64,000 nt of DNA from Rhodobacteraceae bacterium DSL-40 (GCA_003258405.1 QKPN01000002.1:310001-374000); one strand, 5' to 3'; positions 52,198-60,585 are shown, counted from the first letter of the stretch. A program made the numbers and translations. The notes: generated by a model from the sequence alone, not told the origin.

Positions 52198-52565
52198 GTC
52201 TCCGGCGCCTCGCGCGGCAGCGTGATTTCGACCGGCGCGCCCCAGCCATGCACGCTGTCATGGGCGCGCACCCGCACCAGCGTCACCTGCTCCGGCACCA
52301 CCACGCCGCGCAACGAGCGGGTGAACGGCTGCTCCGAGACATGCGGATGCGCGAGCCTGCGGGTGCCAAGCACCAGCCCGTCCGGCGTGGCGATCTCCCA
52401 GGCATCGGCGTAATGCTCCCAGCCCTCATCGGCATGGGCCACGGTGACATCGAAGCGCCAGAGCCCGCCGCCCGAATCCCTCGCCGTCACATCGACCACA
52501 CGCGGCTCCTCCGCCAGCGCGGCGGAACCGAAAAGAAAGGGCACGAGAAGCAGGGTCCTGAACAT
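52194..52565 (-). CDS. Conserved periplasmic protein of unknown function
   Basis: This 123-residue protein starts MFRTLLLVPFLFGSAALAEE, a signal peptide. The mature part is predicted beta-rich: VVDVTARDSGGGLWRFDVTVAHADEGWEHYADAWEIATPDG, then RRLAHPHVSEQPFTRSLRGVVVPEQVTLVRVRAHDSVHGWG. The conserved His and Trp pattern (HADEGWEHYAD, HPHVSEQPFTR) is distinctive. I cannot name a function. Its stop codon overlaps that of ung in a TTAA. Confidence 0.75.
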   Translation of the reverse strand: MFRTLLLVPFLFGSAALAEEPRVVDVTARDSGGGLWRFDVTVAHADEGWEHYADAWEIATPDGLVLGTRRLAHPHVSEQPFTRSLRGVVVPEQVTLVRVRAHDSVHGWGAPVEITLPREAPET

Positions 52566-52618
52566 GGCGCGGAGCCTTGCACGACGCTCCGCCACCGCGG
52601 AAATCACGAAATTGCGCG

Positions 52619-52885
52619 CTACGACTTTTCGCCGAACCGCCCGGCGACGAGCGCCTTCAGCGCCTCCGCCACCGCCTCTTCCTCTGCGCCCGAGGTCTCC
52701 ACGTCGATATGGGTGCCATAGGAGGCCGCGAGCATCATCAGGCCCATGATCGAGTCGCCCGAAACCTCCATGCCATCGCGGCGCACCGTCACCCGGGCGT
52801 CGAAACGCTCCACCGTCTCGACGAACTTCGCCGAGGCCCGGGCATGGAGCCCCTTGTCGTTTATGATATCGAGTCTGAAATGCAT
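52619..52885 (-). CDS. HPr-family phosphocarrier protein
   Basis: This 88-residue protein is the phosphocarrier of a regulatory PTS. His14 in KGLHARASAK is the EI/EII phosphorylation site. Ser45 in VSGDSIMGLMML is at the position phosphorylated by HPr kinase, which fits the hprK gene in the same operon. Start at 52885. It is last in the hprK-rapZ-EIIA-HPr operon. Sugar transport through it is unlikely since no EIIB/EIIC is nearby. Confidence 0.93.
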   Translation of the reverse strand: MHFRLDIINDKGLHARASAKFVETVERFDARVTVRRDGMEVSGDSIMGLMMLAASYGTHIDVETSGAEEEAVAEALKALVAGRFGEKS

Positions 52886-52923
52886 GTCGCCATCCCCGCG
52901 GGCCTTGCGCCCGTCTGTCGCGC

Positions 52924-53337
52924 TCAGAGCGCGAGGGGCGTCTTGTCTTGTCCGAAACCGTCGAGGCTGTTGATGTATTTCCGGCCCGCGGTCAAGGCGC
53001 AAGCCACCGCATCGTCCAGCGCGAGGTGGCGGGCTTTGGCGAGCTTGATGAGAAGCGGCATGTTGACGCCGTAGAGCACGCGATGGCTCGCGCGCTTGCA
53101 GGCAGACACGGCAAGATTGGACGGCGTGCCACCGAACATGTCGGTCACGACCACCACACCATCGCCTTCATCGACCGAACGAACAGCTTCGTCGATCTCC
53201 GTCTGCTTGGTGAGAGCGGTATCTTCTGGTCCGATCGGCACAGCGATTGTTCCAGGATGCTTTCCAACCACATGCTCCATCGCGGCCAGATATTCCCGGG
53301 CAAGTCCTCCGTGCGCGACGATCACGATTCCAATCAC
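52924..53337 (-). CDS. PTS EIIA component, mannose family
   Basis: This 137-residue protein starts at the GTG at 53337 (M-I-G-I-V-I-V-A-H-G-G), with GGAG upstream. His9 is the phosphorylated residue. VVVTDMFGGTPSNLAVSACKRA is the signature of the mannose-family EIIA. The GTG overlaps the rapZ stop (GTGA), so translation is coupled. In alphaproteobacteria this stand-alone EIIA with HPr is thought to act in regulation rather than transport. Confidence 0.93.
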   Translation of the reverse strand: MIGIVIVAHGGLAREYLAAMEHVVGKHPGTIAVPIGPEDTALTKQTEIDEAVRSVDEGDGVVVVTDMFGGTPSNLAVSACKRASHRVLYGVNMPLLIKLAKARHLALDDAVACALTAGRKYINSLDGFGQDKTPLAL

Positions 53338-54257
53338 GCCGTACCCACTCCACTCCCTGGTGCCGCGGGCGTCGCACGCTCCAGGTCCCTGTGGCGAGTA
53401 GACACCCGCCATCCGTCCTGTGCAAGCGTTTTCGCGAGGCTTTCCACCAGTGTCACCGAACGGTGACGCCCGCCGGTACACCCGATCCCGAGGCTGAAAT
53501 AGCTTTTGCCTTCCGCGCTGTAAGCGGGAAGCAGGAAGCGCAGAAGGTCGGTCAGTTTGTCGTAGAACGGCCCGAAGGCCGGGTCGGCCTTGACGAAGGC
53601 CTGCACCGCTTCGTCGCGGCCATCCCGTGGTCGCAGCTCGGCATCCCAGTGCGGATTGCGCAGGAAGCGAACGTCGATCACCATGTCGCTGCTGCGCGGA
53701 GTGCCGCGCTTGTAGGAGAAGGACTCGAGTCCCACCACAAGCTCGCCGCCCGCCGCGCCCTCGCCGAAGAGCCGGCCAATCTCGGCACGGAGCTCATGCG
53801 GGGTGAGGCCCGCCGTGTCGATGAGCACATCCGCCCGCTCGCGCAGGGGGGCCAGCAGCGCGATTTCCCGCTCGATCCCCACACGCGGAGACCCACTCGG
53901 GCTGAGCGGATGCCGCCGCCGCGTCTCGTTGTAGCGCCGCAGCAGCGTCTGCGCATCGCAGTCGAGAAACGCCAGAACCGGTTTCGTGCTGGTCTCCCGC
54001 GCCACGGCCTCGATGGTCTCGAGCACCCCGGCAACGGAGAAGTCGCGATTGCGCGGATCGATTCCCACGACCACGGGCCGCGTGAGCGGCGGCCCACTGA
54101 AGAGCCGCGGAAGCAGCGAGATGGGCAGGTTGTCGATTGCCTCGAAGCCGAGATCCTCGAGCGCACCGATCGCGGTCGAGCGTCCGGATCCCGCGGGTCC
54201 GGTGACGACGACTATCTCCTGTTCGCGCTCTTGCTCGGAGCCGCGCTGCTCGGACAC
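53334..54257 (-). CDS. rapZ: RNase adapter protein RapZ
   Basis: This 307-residue protein has Walker A GPAGSGRS (residues 20-27) in VVVTGPAGSGRSTAIGALED, FEAIDNLPISLLPRL, the FLDCDAQTLLRRYNETRRRHPL segment and the C-terminal GIGCTGGRHRSVTLVESL motif. In enteric bacteria RapZ controls glmS sRNA decay; in alphaproteobacteria its role is less clear. The Walker Lys is replaced by Arg (GSGRS), unlike the usual GSGKS, which may weaken ATP binding. It follows hprK by 35 bp. Confidence 0.93.
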   Translation of the reverse strand: MSEQRGSEQEREQEIVVVTGPAGSGRSTAIGALEDLGFEAIDNLPISLLPRLFSGPPLTRPVVVGIDPRNRDFSVAGVLETIEAVARETSTKPVLAFLDCDAQTLLRRYNETRRRHPLSPSGSPRVGIEREIALLAPLRERADVLIDTAGLTPHELRAEIGRLFGEGAAGGELVVGLESFSYKRGTPRSSDMVIDVRFLRNPHWDAELRPRDGRDEAVQAFVKADPAFGPFYDKLTDLLRFLLPAYSAEGKSYFSLGIGCTGGRHRSVTLVESLAKTLAQDGWRVSTRHRDLERATPAAPGSGVGTA

Positions 54258-54292
54258 CTTGCACCTGCCATTTCGATGCGCCCACCTGAGGC

Positions 54293-54712
54293 TCAGACGG
54301 GAACTCTGGTCCCACCCTGCATCAGAATGGTCAACACAGCCTCAATATTTGCCACACCTCGTCCAGAAATCAATTCAAGCTCCCGTTCCAGGAGGCGGAT
54401 ACGCCCTGGTTGTGGCAGGCGTGCCTCAGGCGCCGTGTCGAGATCGACACCCACCACCAGAGGCACCGGCTCGACCGGATCGAGCCGCAGGATCCCGACG
54501 CCGCGCGCCTCGATAAGACCCCGGATCGTCGCAGGCGCCCGCGCCGCGAGCCCGTCCGCCCCGTGGGGTTCGAGCATTACCCGGTCATCCGACACAAGCT
54601 GCGCGCCGAGCGCGATCAGGCGCAGCGCGAGCCCGGATTTTCCCGCCCCCGATCGCCCGAGGATCAGCACCCCGCGCCCGCCCAGCGAAACCGCACTCGC
54701 GTGCACGATCAT
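54293..54712 (-). CDS. hprK: HPr kinase/phosphorylase, short alphaproteobacterial form
   Basis: This 139-residue protein is the catalytic domain of HPr kinase, which phosphorylates HPr on Ser. It starts at ATG 54712 with GGAGG 8 nt upstream. Walker A is GRSGAGKS (residues 19-26), LVSDDRVMLE carries the catalytic Asp pair, and ELISGRGVANIEAVLTIL is the HprK signature. The N-terminal domain of Firmicutes HprK is missing, as usual for alphaproteobacteria. A GTG at 54748 is an in-frame alternative start. A short ORF overlaps its start by four bases. Confidence 0.93.
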   Translation of the reverse strand: MIVHASAVSLGGRGVLILGRSGAGKSGLALRLIALGAQLVSDDRVMLEPHGADGLAARAPATIRGLIEARGVGILRLDPVEPVPLVVGVDLDTAPEARLPQPGRIRLLERELELISGRGVANIEAVLTILMQGGTRVPV

Positions 54713-54750
54713 GGCCACCGCCTCCACGAGTCGCCCCGCCCTCCCCACAT
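54709..54750 (-). CDS. 13-codon upstream ORF, possible hprK leader peptide
   Basis: An ATG at 54750, 9 nt after a perfect AGGAGG (54765-54760), reads MWGGRGDSWRRWP and stops in TGA, which overlaps the hprK ATG (ATGA). Three of 13 residues are Trp and three are Arg. An in-frame TAG stop shortly upstream shows that it is not the end of a longer gene. It could couple translation into hprK or act in attenuation. The alternative is that AGGAGG serves the in-frame GTG start of hprK at 54748, 11 nt away. Confidence 0.4.
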   Translation of the reverse strand: MWGGRGDSWRRWP

Positions 54751-54795
54751 TTTTGCAAGCCTCCTATTCTATTTTTCGCTTACCGAAAGAAAACG

Positions 54796-54840
54796 AACAT
54801 CAAGATCAACATCAGCCAACATTTTTTTCACCTTTTTTTT
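54796..54840. promoter_or_regulatory. AT-rich repeat and T-tract region between hprK and pckA
   Basis: AACATCA occurs at 54796 and 54808 and AACATTT at 54818, so the copies are 12 and 10 bp apart. Runs of seven T (54822-54828) and eight T (54833-54840) follow, centred about 11.5 bp apart. Helically phased tracts of this kind curve DNA, and phased short repeats often bind response regulators. The region lies between divergent hprK and pckA. A TATAGA at 54895-54900 is a possible pckA -10. Confidence 0.4.
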
Positions 54841-55007
54841 ACGCCCGCGTAACAAGGGAGATCTGGATCAAAGCGCAACGTCGCGCGGACGTGCTATAGA
54901 GCCTCCCAGCCGATGCCCTCGCACGTGCGGGACGGTCGTAGCATTTTTGCGGCAGGTCATCCCGGTAGCGGTGCTGACGACAGACATATCAGGAGTTGGG
55001 AGACACA

Positions 55008-56612
55008 ATGGCAACGACGATGGTCAACCCGGAGATGACGCTCGAAGCAACGGGATTTCCCGGCGTCTCCAAGGTGCACTACAATCTGCTCGAACCGGCC
55101 CTCGTGACGGAAGCCGTCCGCCGCGGCGAAGGTGAGCTCGGCCGCGGGGGCGCGATGCTCGTCTCCACCGGCAAGCACACCGGCCGCTCGCCCAAGGACA
55201 AGTTCGTTGTCCGCGAACCCTCCGTCGAGGACAAGGTCTGGTGGGAAAACAACACCCCCATGGCCCCGGAGAGCTTCGCAGCCCTCAAGGCCGACATGCT
55301 CGAGCACATCAAGGGTGACGAGCTCTTCGTCGAGGATCTCTACGCCGGCGCCGATCCGACCTATCGGCTCAACGTGCGCATGATCACCGAGCTTGCCTGG
55401 CACGGCCTCTTCATCCGTCACCTGCTGCGCCGTCCGGAGCTCTCCGAGCTCGCGACCTTCGTGCCGGAATTCACCGTGCTCAACTGCCCGAGCTTCAAGG
55501 CCGACCCGGCCAAGCACGGCTGCCGCACCGAGACCGTCATCGCGATCTCCTTCGAGCAGAAGCTCGTCCTGATCGGCGGCACCGCCTATGCGGGCGAGAA
55601 CAAGAAGTCGATCTTCTCGATCATGAACTTCCTGCTGCCCGAAAAGAACGTGATGCCGATGCACTGCTCGGCCAACCACGCCCGTGGCGATGCCGATGAC
55701 GTCGCGATCTTCTTCGGCCTTTCCGGCACCGGCAAGACCACGCTGTCGGCCGACCCGAACCGGATCCTGATCGGCGATGACGAGCACGGCTGGTCCGACA
55801 CCGGCGCCTTCAACTTCGAAGGCGGCTGCTACGCGAAGACCATCAACCTCTCCGCCGAAGCCGAGCCGGAAATCTTCGCCACCACCACCCAGTTCGCGAC
55901 CGTGGTCGAGAACATGGTCTACGACCCGGTGACCTTCCAGCTCGACTACGACGACGACAGCCTGACCGCCAACATGCGCTGCGCCTATCCGCTGCACGCG
56001 ATTTCCAACGCCTCCGACACGGCGATGGGCGGCATCCCGAAGAACATCATCATGCTGACCTGCGACGCCTTCGGGGTTCTGCCTCCGATCGCGAAGCTCT
56101 CGCCGGCACAGGCGATGTATCACTTCCTCTCGGGCTTCACCTCCAAGGTGGCCGGCACCGAGCGCGGCATCACCGAACCGCAGCCGACCTTCTCGACCTG
56201 CTTCGGCGCCCCCTTCATGCCCCGCCGCCCCGAGGCATACGGCGCGCTGCTGCGCGACAAGATCGCCGAACACGGCGCGACCTGCTGGCTGGTCAACACC
56301 GGCTGGTCCGGCGGCGCCTACGGCACCGGCCGCCGCATGCCGATCAAGGCCACCCGCGCGCTGCTGACCGCCGCGCTCGACGGCTCGCTCGCCAAGGCCG
56401 AGTTCCGCGTCGATCCGAACTTCGGCTTCGAGGTTCCGGTCGCCGTCCATGACGTCGACACGGAGCTGCTCGATCCCCGCGCCACATGGGCCGACAAGGC
56501 CGCCTACGACGCGCAGGCCGCCAAGCTCGTCTCGATGTTCTCCGAGAACTTCGCCCAGTACGAGCCCTATGTCGGCGCCGACGTGATCGCCGCGGCGCTC
56601 AAGGCCGCCTGA
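55008..56612 (+). CDS. pckA: Phosphoenolpyruvate carboxykinase (ATP)
   Basis: This 534-residue enzyme turns oxaloacetate into phosphoenolpyruvate for gluconeogenesis. GGGAG lies 5 nt before the [24 protein letters not shown] is the substrate-binding entry. The P-loop [10 protein letters not shown] is at residues 237-246, followed by LIGDDEHGW (kinase-2) and [10 protein letters not shown]. It is divergent from the hprK operon, which fits the known link of this regulatory PTS to carbon metabolism in alphaproteobacteria. Confidence 0.97.
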   Translation: MATTMVNPEMTLEATGFPGVSKVHYNLLEPALVTEAVRRGEGELGRGGAMLVSTGKHTGRSPKDKFVVREPSVEDKVWWENNTPMAPESFAALKADMLEHIKGDELFVEDLYAGADPTYRLNVRMITELAWHGLFIRHLLRRPELSELATFVPEFTVLNCPSFKADPAKHGCRTETVIAISFEQKLVLIGGTAYAGENKKSIFSIMNFLLPEKNVMPMHCSANHARGDADDVAIFFGLSGTGKTTLSADPNRILIGDDEHGWSDTGAFNFEGGCYAKTINLSAEAEPEIFATTTQFATVVENMVYDPVTFQLDYDDDSLTANMRCAYPLHAISNASDTAMGGIPKNIIMLTCDAFGVLPPIAKLSPAQAMYHFLSGFTSKVAGTERGITEPQPTFSTCFGAPFMPRRPEAYGALLRDKIAEHGATCWLVNTGWSGGAYGTGRRMPIKATRALLTAALDGSLAKAEFRVDPNFGFEVPVAVHDVDTELLDPRATWADKAAYDAQAAKLVSMFSENFAQYEPYVGADVIAAALKAA

Positions 56613-56627
56613 GCCTGACAAGACCTC

Positions 56628-56660
56628 GCCCCCATCGGCCGCTTGGCCGGTGGGGGCTTT
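56628..56660 (+). terminator. Intrinsic terminator after pckA
   Basis: GCCCCCA-T-CGGCC and GGCCG-G-TGGGGGC form a 13-bp stem with one T-G pair around a GCTT loop, followed by TTT. It starts 16 nt after the pckA stop and 20 bp before the convergent GGDEF gene stop. Confidence 0.8.
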
Positions 56661-56679
56661 CCCACTCCCCTCGCCCGCA

Positions 56680-57705
56680 CTATCCGGCGAACGTCACGAC
56701 CGCCCGGTCGCCACCCTCCGCCTTTGCAATCCTGAGCGCGTGCCGCACCTCCGCGAGCGCCGCCTCGAAGCAGAACGGCCCGAGATCCGCCGGCGGAACC
56801 ATCAGCACCCCCGCGCTCACCGTGACCGAAGACTCCTCCTCCGCGGCCAGCGGAAGGCGTGCGGCGGAGACGCTTTCGCGCAGCCGCCGGGCAATCGCCA
56901 GCGCCTGGTGCCGCGTGACCTCCGAGAACACCGCGAGAAACACCCCGCCATCGAGCCGCCCGAGCACGTCATGCGCGCGGCAGGACCGTGCGAGCTGCTG
57001 CGCGACACTGCGGATCACCGCCTCGCCCGCCGCCTCCCCGCGCCCCGCCGCAAGCGCCTCCAGCCCGTCGATCTCGAGCAGGATCATCGCCGCCCCGGTG
57101 ATGCCCGACCTGGCCCGGATGATGAGCCGCCCCGCCTGGGCGATCAGCGCCGTGCGACAGGCAAGCCCGGTCAGCGGATCGGGCCGCGCCGGCCGCTCGA
57201 GCCCGGGGCAGGCCTCCGAAAGCGCCGCCTGCAACTGTGCCGCCTCACCCGCATGGCGCCGCGCCTCGAGCTGATCCATCACCACCCCCGCCGCGAGGGT
57301 GAATTTCTCGCAGAGCGCCGCGGTAAGGCGCACCGAACGGCGGTCCATCCCGGCAATCACCCCGATCGCATGCCCCTCGGGCGTCAGGAGAGGTGCCGCA
57401 ACCGCGACCCTGAGCCCCGCCGCCCCGGCGGGATCGGGTTCGGCAATGAGCCGCGGACAGTCCTGCGTCACCACGTCGGCGACGCGCATCACCGCATCGC
57501 CCAGCTGCACCGCATCGGCGCCATGCGCCGCCTTGACCCAGACCCGGTCGGCATCGACGAAGGCGACCACCGTCACCGGCATCGCAAGGAACCCTGCGGC
57601 CAGCTCGGCCAGGCGGTCGAAAACCGGTTCCGCGGGCGTGTCCAGAATGTCATAGCGGCGCAGCGCCGCCAGACGCAGATAATCCTCCCGGCCATCCAGA
57701 GCCAT
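56680..57705 (-). CDS. GAF-GGDEF protein with degenerate GGDEF motif
   Basis: This 341-residue protein has a GAF domain (LRLAALRRYDILDTPAEPVFDRLAELAAGFL, then VVAFVDADRVWVKAAHG) and a diguanylate-cyclase-like domain (DPLTGLACRTALIAQ entry, SCRAHDVLGRLDGGVFLAVF). The catalytic GGDEF motif reads L-D-G-G-V-F, lacking the metal-binding acidic pair, so cyclic-di-GMP synthesis is unlikely. It may bind GTP or a ligand as a sensor. The start at 57705 follows GGGGAGAGGGGA. It converges on pckA. Confidence 0.82.
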   Translation of the reverse strand: MALDGREDYLRLAALRRYDILDTPAEPVFDRLAELAAGFLAMPVTVVAFVDADRVWVKAAHGADAVQLGDAVMRVADVVTQDCPRLIAEPDPAGAAGLRVAVAAPLLTPEGHAIGVIAGMDRRSVRLTAALCEKFTLAAGVVMDQLEARRHAGEAAQLQAALSEACPGLERPARPDPLTGLACRTALIAQAGRLIIRARSGITGAAMILLEIDGLEALAAGRGEAAGEAVIRSVAQQLARSCRAHDVLGRLDGGVFLAVFSEVTRHQALAIARRLRESVSAARLPLAAEEESSVTVSAGVLMVPPADLGPFCFEAALAEVRHALRIAKAEGGDRAVVTFAG

Positions 57706-57823
57706 GATTCCCCTCTCCCCCGATGCGTGCTTCGCAAGCCCGGTCAATCTGGCGCGCCAGCGTTAAGTTTTCGCCAAGGAGACGCCGCGGAAGCGCGGCA
57801 AATTCGACCGAAATGCGCGTCGT

Positions 57824-58603
57824 TCAGCCGCCGAGCGCGCGGCGCAGCAGGTTGAGGCCCGCGACCATGAGCACCACCAGCGTCACCCGCCGGAACAGCT
57901 CCTGGTCGAGCCGGTCCTGCACCCGATAGCCGAGCAGCATCGCGGCAAACGTCGGCAGGACCAGCAGCATCGAGACCGGCAACGTCACCGGATTGAGCAC
58001 GCCAGACTTGAGATGCGCCACGATCAGCACCACCGAGCCCAGCAGGAAGGAGATCGACTGGCTGCGCACCATCTCGACCTTCGGCACCCGCCGCGAGAGC
58101 AGATACATCACGATGGGCGGCCCCCAGACGCCGGAAATCCCGCCGAAGAACCCCGCCACCAGCCCGGTCGCCAGCTCCACCAGCCGGACGTGGTGCTCGG
58201 GCAGGTGCGGCGCCCAGCCGAGAAGCTGGCTGACCCCGAAGGCGGTGATCGTGACCCCGAGCAGCGCGAAGAAGAAGGCATCGGGCAGCGCCACCACCAA
58301 CTGGGCCGCGAGCGCAATCGTGATGCCGAGCACGAGGTTGAGCCGCCAGAACCGCAGGAGGCTCGCAAGGGCCGCGCGCGGCCCGTTCCTCAGCGCCTGT
58401 GCGAGGTTCGAGGCCAGGGTCGGTACGATCAGCAGCGCCAGCGCCACCTGAAAGGGCAGGAAAGAGGCCATGAGGCTCAGCGCGATGAGCGGCAGGGCAA
58501 AGCCCACGACGCCCTTGGTAAAGCCGCCCGCGGCAAGGGCCGCCACTGCGCCGATGAGCGCAAGCCCGCCATGGGCCTCCATGAATCCCTCGAGCCCCGT
58601 CAT
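57824..58603 (-). CDS. TauE/SafE-family sulfite/anion exporter
   Basis: This 259-residue membrane protein has about eight helices and two repeats of the TauE pattern: ALAAGGFTKGVVGFALPLIALSL near the N-terminus, then VGLATG-like ELATGLVAGFFGGISGVWGPPIVMYLL. The GFFGG/GVWGPP motif is characteristic. Family members export sulfite, sulfoacetate or related organosulfur anions; the substrate here is unknown. No sulfonate-degradation genes lie nearby; the arylsulfatase is about 47 kb away. Confidence 0.88.
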   Translation of the reverse strand: MTGLEGFMEAHGGLALIGAVAALAAGGFTKGVVGFALPLIALSLMASFLPFQVALALLIVPTLASNLAQALRNGPRAALASLLRFWRLNLVLGITIALAAQLVVALPDAFFFALLGVTITAFGVSQLLGWAPHLPEHHVRLVELATGLVAGFFGGISGVWGPPIVMYLLSRRVPKVEMVRSQSISFLLGSVVLIVAHLKSGVLNPVTLPVSMLLVLPTFAAMLLGYRVQDRLDQELFRRVTLVVLMVAGLNLLRRALGG

Positions 58604-58850
58604 GCGTGTCCCTCCAGCCGTCTTTTGTCCGGACTCTTCGCAGAGACGGCATCGTGCGGCAATCGCCGCTTTGCAACATTGCGCTGCGGTGGCGCGATGC
58701 TAATAATCTTCCGATTGACACCTTCGTTCTATTGCTTTCTTGCGCGATAATTGACAATGACGGCGCAGCAACCCAGCGTATGCGCGCGTGCAATATCCGA
58801 TTCGGCGGTGCACAATGGGAGTCACCGCCCAACCGAAAGGCTCTCAGTTC
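58604..58850. promoter_or_regulatory. Upstream region of mcd
   Basis: This divergent 247-bp spacer contains two TTGACA elements (58715-58720 and 58751-58756) on the plus strand, neither with a good -10 at 16-18 bp. GATAAT at 58746-58751 could be a -10 with TTCGTT at -35. A TTTGCAAC box lies at 58670-58677, similar to half of the motif of ScfR-type acyl-CoA regulators, the family of RamB that controls ethylmalonyl-CoA genes in Paracoccus. All assignments are tentative. Confidence 0.35.
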
Positions 58851-60545
58851 ATGAACCAGGCTGCCCGAACCCTGTCGTCCGAAACGCCGGTGCTGGCGGA
58901 TATCCTTCCCGCCTGCGAAGAAGCTGTGACTGCCGCGAAGACCCTGCTCGCCGCGGCGGGCAAGGCGCTCGGCGTGAAGCTCTCGACCGGCGGGCGGATC
59001 TCCAACAAGGCGCTCGAGGCGGACCAGTCGGCAGCTCATGCGCTGTCCTGGATCGCGACCTATGTCGAAAGCCTGAAGGAAATGGCCTCCTGGGCGAAGG
59101 CGCTCGAGGCCGAGGGCCGGCTCGGCGAGATGGAGAGCCTCATCCTTCAGATCGCCTTCGGCGAATATCTCTGCCAGCTCCAGGGCGGCATCCCGATGTC
59201 CCAGGGCGAAATGGCCCGCCCGCAAGTGCTTGGCGTCGCCGCCGAAGATATCGCGGCCTTCATGACGCCCGCGGTGGTCATGCTCGCGTCCCTCGGCAAC
59301 ACCGATGCCGCGCGCAAGCGCCTCGTCGAGCTCATGATCGAGCAGGATGGCGCGGCGACCTTCGGCGCCACCGGGCTCGACGAGGAATACGAGATGATCC
59401 GCGACCAGTTCCGGCGCTTCGCCGAGGACAAGGTCGTGCCCTTCGCCCATGAATGGCACCTGAAGGACGAGCTCATCCCGCTCTCGATCCTCGAGGAGAT
59501 GGGCGAGCTCGGCGTCTTCGGCCTCACCATCCCCGAGGAATACGGCGGGTTCGGCATGTCGAAGACGGCGATGTGCGTGGTCTCCGAGGAGCTCTCGCGC
59601 GGCTATATCGGCGTGGGCTCCCTCGGCACCCGCTCCGAGATCGCCGCCGAGCTCATCCTCTGCGGCGGCACGGAGGAGCAGAAGCAGGAATGGCTGCCGA
59701 AGATCGCCTCGGCCGAGATTCTGCCGACCGCCGTCTTCACCGAGCCCAACACCGGCTCCGACCTCGGAAGCCTCCGCACCCGCGCCGTGAAGTCAGGCGA
59801 TGAATATGTCGTCACCGGCAACAAGACATGGATCACCCACGCGGCCCGCGCCGATGTGATGACGCTCCTCGTCCGCACCGATCCCGCGACCGACAACTAT
59901 GCCGGCCTCTCGATGTTCCTCGCCCCGAAGCTTCGCGGCACCGAAGAGACCGCCTTCCCGACCGAAGGCATGACCGGCGGCGAGATCGAGGTGCTCGGCT
60001 ACCGCGGCATGAAGGAATACGAGCTCGGCTTCGACGGCTTCAAGGTGCCGGCGGCGAACCTGCTCGGCGGCGTCGAGGGCCAGGGCTTCAAGCAGCTCAT
60101 GCAGACCTTCGAGAGCGCCCGCATCCAGACCGCCGCGCGCGCCATCGGCGTTGCGCAGTGCGCGATGGAGCTCGGCATGCGCTACGCGCAGGACCGCAAG
60201 CAGTTCGGCAAGGCGCTGATCCACTTCCCGCGCGTCTACTCCAAGCTCGCGATGATGGCGGTGGAGATCATGATCGCCCGCCAGCTCACCTATTTCTCCG
60301 CCCGCGAGAAGGACGAGGACCGGCGCTGCGACCTCGAGGCCGGCATGGCCAAGCTCCTCGGCGCCCGCATCGCCTGGGCCTGCGCCGACAATGCGCTGCA
60401 GATCCACGGCGGCAACGGTTTCGCCCTCGAATACCAGGTGAGCCGCGTGCTCTGCGACGCGCGCATCCTCAACATCTTCGAAGGCGCCGCCGAGATCCAG
60501 GCCCAGGTCATCGCCCGCCGCCTGCTCGAACAGGCCGCCGCCTGA
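58851..60545 (+). CDS. mcd: (2S)-methylsuccinyl-CoA dehydrogenase
   Basis: This 564-residue flavoprotein is an acyl-CoA dehydrogenase with a 150-170-residue N-terminal extension (MNQAARTLSSETPVLADI start), the layout of Mcd in the ethylmalonyl-CoA pathway. It oxidises methylsuccinyl-CoA to mesaconyl-CoA during acetyl-CoA assimilation. GGTEEQKQEWLPKIASAE, AVFTEPNTGSDLGSLRTRA and NKTWITHAARADV are FAD and substrate motifs. IFEGAAEIQAQVIARRLLEQ at the C-terminus contains the catalytic-type Glu. Starts at 58815 or 58851 are both possible; neither has a strong ribosome-binding site. Ccr and Ecm are not in the window. Confidence 0.87.
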   Translation: MNQAARTLSSETPVLADILPACEEAVTAAKTLLAAAGKALGVKLSTGGRISNKALEADQSAAHALSWIATYVESLKEMASWAKALEAEGRLGEMESLILQIAFGEYLCQLQGGIPMSQGEMARPQVLGVAAEDIAAFMTPAVVMLASLGNTDAARKRLVELMIEQDGAATFGATGLDEEYEMIRDQFRRFAEDKVVPFAHEWHLKDELIPLSILEEMGELGVFGLTIPEEYGGFGMSKTAMCVVSEELSRGYIGVGSLGTRSEIAAELILCGGTEEQKQEWLPKIASAEILPTAVFTEPNTGSDLGSLRTRAVKSGDEYVVTGNKTWITHAARADVMTLLVRTDPATDNYAGLSMFLAPKLRGTEETAFPTEGMTGGEIEVLGYRGMKEYELGFDGFKVPAANLLGGVEGQGFKQLMQTFESARIQTAARAIGVAQCAMELGMRYAQDRKQFGKALIHFPRVYSKLAMMAVEIMIARQLTYFSAREKDEDRRCDLEAGMAKLLGARIAWACADNALQIHGGNGFALEYQVSRVLCDARILNIFEGAAEIQAQVIARRLLEQAAA

Positions 60546-60585
60546 GCCCGCGCCCGGCCCCGCGCCGGGCCCCATCCCTTGCGCC

